Assembly: GCA_038247995.1 (NCBI GenBank)
Contig: JBBRUG010000138.1
Coordinates: 1 to 14,620 of the forward strand
Direction of reading: 5' to 3'
From: JBBRUG01 sp038247995
GTDB taxonomy: Bacteria; Chloroflexota; Chloroflexia; Chloroflexales; Chloroflexaceae
Length of the DNA stretch: 14,620 nucleotides
The notes below the pieces were generated by a model, which worked only from the letters and a program-made list of their open reading frames with translations, did no database searches and was not told where the DNA came from. Of this stretch, positions 1-6,325 are shown piece after piece (positions within the stretch are counted from its first letter, which is position 1; the number at the start of each line of letters is the position of its first letter). The position numbers and the translations under genes were made by a program.

Positions 1-110
1 AGTAAGTCGTCCGGGATCTAGTAAGTCGTCCGGGATCTAGTAAGTCGTCCGGGATCTAGTAAGTCGTCCGGGATCTAGTAAGTCGTCCGGGATCTAGTAA
101 GTCGTCCGGG
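1..110. repeat. 19-bp tandem repeat, 5.8 identical copies, cut by window edge
   Basis: The unit AGTAAGTCGTCCGGGATCT starts at 1, 20, 39, 58, 77 and 96; the last copy stops after 15 bases. All copies visible are identical, which suggests recent expansion or homogenisation. The unit contains TAA and TAG, and 19 is not a multiple of 3, so stops fall in every + frame: the array cannot be coding on this strand. Its true left end lies outside the window. Confidence 0.97.
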
Positions 111-128
111 CGCCCCTTGTGGGCGCCC
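108..128. repeat. GC-rich hairpin ahead of the protease gene
   Basis: GGGCGCCC at 108-115 and again at 121-128 are reverse complements of each other, with a 5-base CTTGT loop. No T-run follows, so it is a poor intrinsic terminator on the + strand. The same 8-base arms form the terminator after this gene (3564-3584), so the gene is bracketed by matching stems. It could be the remnant of an upstream terminator or a leader structure. Confidence 0.6.
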
Positions 129-136
129 TCCCCTCC

Positions 137-143
137 AAGGAGA
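137..143 (+). promoter_or_regulatory. Ribosome binding site deciding the start at 153
   Basis: AAGGAGA lies 9 bases before the ATG at 153. The reading frame is open further upstream to a TTG at 117, but that codon sits inside the hairpin and lacks a ribosome binding site. The ATG also gives a clean signal peptide. Confidence 0.85.
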
Positions 144-152
144 ATATTCCTA

Positions 153-3100
153 ATGTACTCTTCCCTCCGTCTCGCCGCCCTGCTGCTCTTCACCCTCGCC
201 CTGCTGCCCCTCGCCGGTCTGCGCCCCCAGGCTCACGCCGCTCAGGCCGCGCCGCCAACCCTGGAGCAGACCACGCCGCCCACCGAGCTGCCGCCCTTCG
301 TCGAGGACGAACCAGCCAACCCGAACAACAACCCCTCCACCGCCGACGCCATCGGCAGCGCCACCGAGCAGCGCTGGCTCCAGCGTGTCCAGGGGCAGCT
401 CGCCACCGCCGGCGACGTGGACTACTACAGCTTCACGCTGAAGCAGCCCGCCTCTAGCGTGACGCTCTCGCTCGATGGCCTGACCGCCGACTACGACCTG
501 CTGCTCGCCAGCGACCCCGACGCCGCCCAGGGCTTCGACCCCGGCAAGCCTGGCCTGGAGGGCGTGACCGAGATCGGCGGGCAGATCTCAGCAATTGGCG
601 GGCAGATCTCAGCAATTGGCGGGCAGATCTCAGCGATTGGCGGGCAGATCTCGGCAATTGGCGGGCAGATCTCGGCAATTGGCGGGCAGATCTCGGCGAT
701 CAGCGCCAACAGCGGTAGCGAGCCCGAGCAGATCGAGACCTTCCTCTGGCTCCCCGGCACCTACTACGCAGTGGTGGTGGCGAACAACGGCCAGTTCAGC
801 GACACCAACTACGCCCTCACCGTGCAGGTAGACGGCAGCGGCCTCGCCACCCCGTCGCCGCCGCCCGACGTGGCGATCCGTGGCTTCCAGCCAACCTTCC
901 CCATCACGACGCTCTACATCATCAACAGCGATCGCTTCAACGAGCTGTATCCTCCACCTTATCCTCTACCTGAAAGAATCAACCCGGTAAATACGATCCG
1001 CAGCGGGCTCAACAGCCTCGCTTTCTCGCCGCCCTCGCCTAACGGCGCCCCGCCCCAGCACGGCTACGTGATCGACCTGGCCGACCTGAAGCCGATCAAC
1101 ACGCTCGACTTTACCGACACGCTCACCAAAACCTATGACGCCTGGGACGCCAACCTCGACAACCCGCTCTACGCGAACTATATCGCTGGCCTGATCGACA
1201 ACGTGATCGAGGCGGTGACGACAGACGACGCCACGCCCGGCGTATCCGGCCCCGGCCCTGCTTTCACGATGGGAACCGGCGACCCGCTCAGCCTGTTCGA
1301 TGTGAAGCATGTGGTGCTCGTGGGCGGCGACAATGTGCTGCCCGGCTTTCGCCTGCCCGACCTCACCAGCATCGCCAACGAGGCCGACTACGCCACCTAC
1401 CTTAAGAGCAGCGACCCCAGCGGCGTGATCGACGCGAACAGCCCGCAGGGCGCCGCGCTGCGCTACCGTATGATCACCAGCGACAACCCCTACGGCTCCG
1501 ACCGGCCCTACAAGTTCTACGGCTTCCCATTCTTCCTGCCGCGTCTCTCGGTGAGCCGCCTGGTGGAGAGCCCCAGCGAGATCGCGGCTTACCTGAAGAA
1601 CTACCTGCCAAATGGCAGCTACTCGCCAGACTTCACGCTCGATCTTTATAGCGAGCTCCCCAACAATCGCAGCTTTGTGAGCGGCTACGACTTTTTGAAG
1701 GATCAGGCCACAGCGATCTCACAGATCATCGCGCCGGCCACCGCTCCGCTCCCAGTCACAACCCTGATTAACGACGACTGGACGCGCACCGAGCTTGAGA
1801 AGGCGTGGTTCAACGGCAAGCTCGCCAGCGAGTTCTCTACCACCAGCGTAAACTCTACGACCAATCTGGCCGACGTTCAGCTCAGCTCGGTGAACGCCCA
1901 CTTCGACCACTGGCAGCTGCTGCCCGCGAAGAATCCCACCGGGACGTCTGCGGGCAACTTCCCAGCGCAGCGCCTGCTGAGCCCCACCTACGTGTCCGAC
2001 GTGAATAACCCCGACATCCCCGGCGGTTACTTCCGCACCACGCTTGGCTACTCGGTGGGCTGCCACTCGGGCTTCAACGTGATCGGCAGCTCGATTGTGT
2101 CCGGTACTGTAAAGGCCGAGCTGTACAAGGCCGACTTCGCCCAGGCCATCAACAAGCACGGCGGCAACTGGATCGGCAACACCGGCTACGGCTACGGCAC
2201 GGCGGATGGCATCGACTACTCCGAGCGCCTGGCCGTGCTGCTCACGCAGGAACTGGCCCGCGACGTGCGCGTCGGCCCGTCCGGCAGCGACTTCTACATC
2301 GGCCAGAGCATCGGCGAAGCCCTGCGCAACGCCAAGCAGCGCTACGTGCGCAACGCCACCAGCCTGAGCTCCTACGACTACAAAGCCCTGCACGTGATGA
2401 CTCTGTACGGACTGCCATTCATTCGGACCAACGTGGAACAGTCCCTTGCCCCGCCCCTGGAGGACTTCCGGCCTAATGGCGGCGACCTGCCGCTCCAGAC
2501 GCAGGCGCCCTACACGCCCGACAACCTGGGCCGACTCACGCGCACGATCACCTTCACGCTCGACATCAACGACCCCGACGACACGGCCACCGTGGGCCGC
2601 ACGGGCAGCACGATCTTTACGCTGAGCCCGGACGACTTCACTGTGGACGATGAGTTCGTTCAGCGAGGCGGCGGGCGCTTCCCCAGCTCGCAAGTGCGCG
2701 TGTTTAACAACAACCAGGCCTCTGCGCCAAGCCTGCCAACCTTCGCCTACGACATCAGCGCGGAGAGCGCCCTCAGCGAGACCGTGCGCCTGGAGGTGCA
2801 GGACGTGATCTTTATGGGCGGGACCTACGGGCAGCAGCAGAACTTCAACCCGCAGATCACCCAGATTGTCACCGAGACCGACACGCCAATCGTGAACACA
2901 GCGCAGGAGCCGAGCTTCGCCAAGGGCGCGGGTCGCTGGTACCCCGACAAGTTCTTCGGCTACAGCAGCGTGGGCGAGGGCGAGCAGGAGCGTGACCAGA
3001 TCACGGCGGCGGCCGCGCAGTTTCGCGCCGACGCCAGCGGGCAGACGGGCCTGCTACGGCCTTATACCAAGATGGTCTTCAAGGTGATCTACGACGACCC

Positions 3101-3530
3101 AGGCCGCGTTACTCCTGCCGCCGTGGCGGTGCGGGCCGACGACCAGCCGCCCGTGATCGAGTCGGTGCGGATCGAGTTTGCGCCGCCCGCAGTGGGCGGG
3201 CAACTGGCCCAAGACCTCAAGGCCGTAGTGCTCGTAACCGCCTACGACGAGGGCGACGCCCCCAACGGCGGCGTCAACAGCGGCCTGGATGAGCGCCAGG
3301 GCGACATCAGCGGCGTCTACGTGCTAGCGGGTAACACCTGGCAGAATGTTACCTTCACCCAGCGTGGGCCGCGACTCTATGCGGCCACCCTGAACGTGGA
3401 TGAGAGCGCGGTGCGGATCATTGTGCGCGTCACGGATCGAGCTGGCAACACCAGCTACTTCACGGCCAAAGGCAGCTTCCAGCCGCCCGTCAATCGCAAC
3501 CTGATCTTCCTGCCAGGCCTGCGGCGGTAG
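153..3530 (+). CDS. Secreted gingipain-like cysteine protease (peptidase C25) with PPC domain
   Basis: This is a predicted exported clan CD endopeptidase of 1125 residues. A signal peptide covers residues 1-29, with a probable cut after AHA. A bacterial pre-peptidase C-terminal (PPC) type domain spans about 55-230 (GDVDYYSFTL near the start, GTYYAVVV near the end), split by six copies of a 7-residue repeat (141-182). The C25-like catalytic region spans about 260-775. It has the strand VVLVGGDNVLP (387 on), LPRLSVSRL, a candidate catalytic His at 583 (NAHFDHW; H586 is the alternative), the Cys at 637 in GCHSG, and LYGLPF near its end. The C-terminal third looks beta-rich and Ig-like. The protein ends in LIFLPGLRR, resembling a tail often seen on secreted Chloroflexota proteins. 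The family is well supported; the substrate is unknown and no propeptide is evident. The gene stands alone, with its own terminator. Confidence 0.85.
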   Translation: MYSSLRLAALLLFTLALLPLAGLRPQAHAAQAAPPTLEQTTPPTELPPFVEDEPANPNNNPSTADAIGSATEQRWLQRVQGQLATAGDVDYYSFTLKQPASSVTLSLDGLTADYDLLLASDPDAAQGFDPGKPGLEGVTEIGGQISAIGGQISAIGGQISAIGGQISAIGGQISAIGGQISAISANSGSEPEQIETFLWLPGTYYAVVVANNGQFSDTNYALTVQVDGSGLATPSPPPDVAIRGFQPTFPITTLYIINSDRFNELYPPPYPLPERINPVNTIRSGLNSLAFSPPSPNGAPPQHGYVIDLADLKPINTLDFTDTLTKTYDAWDANLDNPLYANYIAGLIDNVIEAVTTDDATPGVSGPGPAFTMGTGDPLSLFDVKHVVLVGGDNVLPGFRLPDLTSIANEADYATYLKSSDPSGVIDANSPQGAALRYRMITSDNPYGSDRPYKFYGFPFFLPRLSVSRLVESPSEIAAYLKNYLPNGSYSPDFTLDLYSELPNNRSFVSGYDFLKDQATAISQIIAPATAPLPVTTLINDDWTRTELEKAWFNGKLASEFSTTSVNSTTNLADVQLSSVNAHFDHWQLLPAKNPTGTSAGNFPAQRLLSPTYVSDVNNPDIPGGYFRTTLGYSVGCHSGFNVIGSSIVSGTVKAELYKADFAQAINKHGGNWIGNTGYGYGTADGIDYSERLAVLLTQELARDVRVGPSGSDFYIGQSIGEALRNAKQRYVRNATSLSSYDYKALHVMTLYGLPFIRTNVEQSLAPPLEDFRPNGGDLPLQTQAPYTPDNLGRLTRTITFTLDINDPDDTATVGRTGSTIFTLSPDDFTVDDEFVQRGGGRFPSSQVRVFNNNQASAPSLPTFAYDISAESALSETVRLEVQDVIFMGGTYGQQQNFNPQITQIVTETDTPIVNTAQEPSFAKGAGRWYPDKFFGYSSVGEGEQERDQITAAAAQFRADASGQTGLLRPYTKMVFKVIYDDPGRVTPAAVAVRADDQPPVIESVRIEFAPPAVGGQLAQDLKAVVLVTAYDEGDAPNGGVNSGLDERQGDISGVYVLAGNTWQNVTFTQRGPRLYAATLNVDESAVRIIVRVTDRAGNTSYFTAKGSFQPPVNRNLIFLPGLRR
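573..698 (+). repeat. In-frame 21-bp repeat, 6 copies, encoding IGGQISA
   Basis: Six exact-length 21-bp units encode IGGQISA six times (residues 141-182 of the protease). Differences are synonymous only: Ser is TCA in units 1-3 and TCG in units 4-6, while the last codon runs GCA, GCA, GCG in both halves. That pattern suggests duplication of a 63-bp three-unit block. Because units are 21 bp, copy-number change would alter protein length without shifting the frame. Confidence 0.97.
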
Positions 3531-3563
3531 TACGCCGACCGTACAACATCGGATGGATCGTAA

Positions 3564-3589
3564 GGGCGCCCACGAGGGGCGCCCCTTTT
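3564..3589 (+). terminator. Intrinsic terminator after the C25 protease
   Basis: GGGCGCCC (3564-3571) and GGGCGCCC (3577-3584) form an 8-bp GC stem with an ACGAG loop. It is followed by C and TTTT (3586-3589), and starts 33 bases after the stop codon. This fits a Rho-independent terminator with a short U-tract. Confidence 0.75.
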
Positions 3590-3647
3590 GTGTTGCAAAT
3601 GATTTGCCCAACAGTTGCGTGAGGCCATACACGAGATTGTGCCGCGC

Positions 3648-3677
3648 TTTACAATCGCAAAGAGGGTATGTTAGAAT
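3648..3677 (+). promoter_or_regulatory. Sigma-70 type promoter for hppA
   Basis: TTTACA (3648-3653) and TAGAAT (3672-3677) are separated by 18 bases, a good match to -35 and -10 boxes. A start near 3684 would give a leader of about 200 nt that contains the MITE-like element. No other convincing promoter is seen between the terminator at 3589 and hppA. The stretch 3590-3647 is otherwise featureless. Confidence 0.6.
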
Positions 3678-3713
3678 AGCGCCCTGCAAGAGCCAATTCC
3701 GCGACAGTAACGC

Positions 3714-3850
3714 CCCAATCGCAGGGCGGATGCAAAGTCCAGAGCCGCCGCGCCCAGCACACGCTTGAGGCCAGAAATAGGCCGAAAATCTGCGTCATCT
3801 GTGGACAAAAACGCCCAGTTTGTAGACTCTGCATCCGCCCTGCCCCAATC
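3714..3850. mobile_element. MITE-like element (3721-3843) with TIRs and target duplication
   Basis: GCAGGGCGGATGCA (3721-3734) and its exact reverse complement TGCATCCGCCCTGC (3830-3843) bound a 123-bp non-coding block. Both sides are flanked by the direct repeat CCCAATC (3714-3720 and 3844-3850). Overlap with the TIR ends extends this to an 11-base match, GCCCCAATCGC, at 3712-3722 and 3842-3852. Terminal inverted repeats inside a direct repeat are the signature of a small non-autonomous transposon. It carries no transposase. It lies between the hppA promoter and ribosome binding site, so it would be transcribed as a long hairpin (14 bp plus 4 further pairs, AGTC 3736-3739 with GACT 3825-3828). 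A structured leader is the alternative reading. Confidence 0.65.
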
Positions 3851-3886
3851 GCCATCAGCCCGCCACCCGCAACGAAGGAGTTGTAC

Positions 3887-6220
3887 ATGCTTGAGGGACT
3901 GAACGATTTTGAACGCATTGCCATTCTGACCGTGCTTGTGATCTCGATCCTCGGCATCGTGTACGCCTTTATCCTGCGCGGCCAGATCCTGGCCCAAGAC
4001 AAAGGCACCGCCCGGATGCAGGAGATCTGGGGCTTCATCAAGGATGGTGCGAACGCCTACCTGAGCCAGCAGTTTCGCACGATCGCTATTCTGATCGTTA
4101 TTCTGACTTTTGTGCTCGGCGCCAGTGTGTTTGTGATCCCGCCCACCCGCGAGGCGGTCGAGCGCTTCGACTCGGAGCAGGCGGCGGTCACCTGGGTCGC
4201 GATCGGCCGCGCCGTCGCCTTCCTGATGGGCTCGATCTTCTCGTACACGGTGGGCTTCGTCGGCATGAGCGTGGCAGTCGAGGCCAACGTGCGCGTGGCC
4301 GCTGCCTCACGCAAGGGCTACAACCCGGCGCTCCAGATCGCCTACAAGGCCGGCTCGGTCACGGGCATGCTCACCGTGGGCCTGGGCCTCCTGGGTGGCA
4401 CCCTGATCTTTATCGTCTTCGGCATCGCCGCCCCAGATGCGCTGCTCGGCTTCGGCTTCGGCGGCTCGCTGATCGCGCTGTTTATGCGCGTGGGCGGCGG
4501 CATCTTCACCAAGGCCGCCGATGTGGGCGCCGATCTGGTGGGCAAGGTCGAGGCCGGTATCCCCGAGGACGACCCGCGCAACGCCGCTGTGATCGCCGAC
4601 CTCGTGGGCGACAATGTGGGCGACTGCGCCGGTATGGCCGCCGATGTCTTCGAGAGCTTCGAGGTGACGCTGGTCGCCGCCCTGATCCTCGGTCTGGTGC
4701 TGGGCGACGCGGTGGCTGGTGTCCTTGGCGACGGCCTCTACGATCTGCGCTTCATCATCTTCCCCCTGCTCCTGCGCGCCGTCGGCGTGGTCGCCTCGGT
4801 GATCGGCAACAGCATTGTGCGCACCGACGAGCGCCGCCGCAACGCTATGGCCGCCATGAACCGTGGCTTTTACCTGTCCGCTGCCGTTGCCATGGTGGCC
4901 GGCGCCGTCATCAATTACTTTTACATGCGTGATGCGAGCGGCGCCGTGGACTGGCGCCCCTTCCTCGCGGTCTTCTCCGGCATCGTGCTCGCGATTGTGC
5001 TCGACAAGCTTACCGAGTACTTCACCAGCACGCATTTCGGCCCTGTGAAGGAGACCTCGCGGGCCTCGCAGACCGGCGCGGCCACCAATATTCTCTCCGG
5101 CCTAGCCCTGGGCATGGAGTCGAGTGTTTGGGCGGCCCTGGTGATCGCTGGCTCGATCCTCAGCTCGGTGCTGATCTTCACCGGCTTCTCGGCCGACCCC
5201 GCCGTGACCTTTACCGCCATCCTCTACGGCGTGTCGCTCACCGGCATCGGCATGCTGCTGCTCACCGGCAACACCATCTCGATGGACAGCTTCGGCCCGA
5301 TCTCCGACAACGCCAACGGTATCGGCGAGATGGCCGGCCTCGACAAGAACGCCCGCAACGTGATGGACGACCTCGACGCTGTGGGCAACACGACCAAGGC
5401 TGTCACAAAGGGTATCGCGATCGGCTCGGCGGTGATCGCGGCCGTGGCGCTGTTCGGCTCGTACCTCACCGACGTGAACAAGGTGCAGCAGCAGGCGATC
5501 GACGCGGGCCAGACCGGTGTGAAGCTGCTGAGCGGGATCAACGTGGCGGCGCCCGAGGTCTTTATCGGCCTGCTGATCGGCGGCACGGTGCCGTTCCTCT
5601 TCTCGGCGCTCACCATCCGCGCTGTGTCGCGGGCGGCGGCCCAGATCGTGAACGAGGTGCGGCGCCAGTTCCGCATCCCTGGCATTATGGAGGGCACCAC
5701 AACGCCGGATTACGCGCGCGCCGTGCTGATCTCCACCACCGCCGCCCAGAAGGAGCTGATCAGCCTTGGCATTATCGCCGTGATGGTGCCCATCCTGGTG
5801 GGCTTCCTGCTCGGCGTCGAGGCGCTCGGCGGCTTTCTGGCGGGCATCATCCTTGTGGGCCAGCTGATGGCGGTCTTCCAGTCGAACGCTGGCGGCGCCT
5901 GGGACAACGCCAAGAAGTATATCGAGGAGGGCAACTTCGGCGGCAAGCACAGCGAGCCCCATAAGGCCGCCGTGGTTGGCGATACCGTGGGCGACCCGCT
6001 GAAGGACACGGCTGGCCCTGCCCTCAACCCGATGATCAAGGTGATCAACCTGGTGGCCCTGATCATCGCCCCAATCGTGGTGACGACCCAGCCCGGCGAC
6101 CCGGTCGTGCTTATCTCTATGGCCATCTGCGGCGCCGCTCTGGTCTGGGCGATCTGGCAGAGCAAGCGCGAGGGCCAGCCGATTGGCGACCCGACGAAGG
6201 CGCCCGTCGCTGCCGATTAG
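3887..6220 (+). CDS. hppA: Membrane-bound proton-pumping pyrophosphatase, K+-independent type
   Basis: This integral membrane enzyme couples hydrolysis of pyrophosphate to cation pumping across the membrane. It has 777 residues, within the usual range, with about 16 hydrophobic segments. Signature motifs are DVGADLVGKVEAGIPEDD (from D212), GDNVGDCAGMAADVF (from G241), and GDTVGDPLKDTAG near the C-terminus (D699, D703, K706, D707), all pyrophosphate/Mg binding. The sequence GNTTKAVT places Lys at 504 and Thr at 507. In this family Lys at that site (Ala in K+-requiring enzymes) replaces bound K+, so the enzyme should be K+-independent and H+-pumping rather than Na+-pumping. Start: ATG at 3887, with GAAGGAG (3874-3880) 6 bases upstream; an in-frame TTG at 3881 is too close to that site. 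It has its own promoter behind the MITE-like element. Confidence 0.96.
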   Translation: MLEGLNDFERIAILTVLVISILGIVYAFILRGQILAQDKGTARMQEIWGFIKDGANAYLSQQFRTIAILIVILTFVLGASVFVIPPTREAVERFDSEQAAVTWVAIGRAVAFLMGSIFSYTVGFVGMSVAVEANVRVAAASRKGYNPALQIAYKAGSVTGMLTVGLGLLGGTLIFIVFGIAAPDALLGFGFGGSLIALFMRVGGGIFTKAADVGADLVGKVEAGIPEDDPRNAAVIADLVGDNVGDCAGMAADVFESFEVTLVAALILGLVLGDAVAGVLGDGLYDLRFIIFPLLLRAVGVVASVIGNSIVRTDERRRNAMAAMNRGFYLSAAVAMVAGAVINYFYMRDASGAVDWRPFLAVFSGIVLAIVLDKLTEYFTSTHFGPVKETSRASQTGAATNILSGLALGMESSVWAALVIAGSILSSVLIFTGFSADPAVTFTAILYGVSLTGIGMLLLTGNTISMDSFGPISDNANGIGEMAGLDKNARNVMDDLDAVGNTTKAVTKGIAIGSAVIAAVALFGSYLTDVNKVQQQAIDAGQTGVKLLSGINVAAPEVFIGLLIGGTVPFLFSALTIRAVSRAAAQIVNEVRRQFRIPGIMEGTTTPDYARAVLISTTAAQKELISLGIIAVMVPILVGFLLGVEALGGFLAGIILVGQLMAVFQSNAGGAWDNAKKYIEEGNFGGKHSEPHKAAVVGDTVGDPLKDTAGPALNPMIKVINLVALIIAPIVVTTQPGDPVVLISMAICGAALVWAIWQSKREGQPIGDPTKAPVAAD

Positions 6221-6229
6221 CGTAGCTTT

Positions 6230-6292
6230 CCGACGACCGACGACCGACGACCGACGACCGACGACCGACGACCGACGACCGACGACCGACGA
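6230..6292. repeat. CCGACGA microsatellite, 9 copies
   Basis: Nine perfect copies of the 7-bp unit CCGACGA fill most of the 105-bp gap between hppA and the next gene. On the opposite strand an open frame reads SSVVGRR repeats, which is an artefact of the array. The following stretch (6293-6325) is rich in CATCACTC-like words and holds no clear promoter or terminator. Confidence 0.97.
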
Positions 6293-6325
6293 CAGGAGCT
6301 CGTCACTCATCACTCGTCATCACCC

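Noticed and set aside
1..110. Tandem 19-mers considered as a CRISPR array
   Set aside because: Units are directly adjacent with no unique spacers, and no cas genes are in the window.
1719..2693. 324-codon minus-strand open frame inside the C25 protease
   Set aside because: The sense strand carries recognisable protease motifs including GCHSG; the antisense product shows no domain, signal or ribosome binding site.
5102..6313. 403-codon open frame on the minus strand, opposite hppA
   Set aside because: It is antisense to a clear hppA and begins in the CCGACGA microsatellite, which yields meaningless SSVVGRR repeats. High GC content keeps the frame open.
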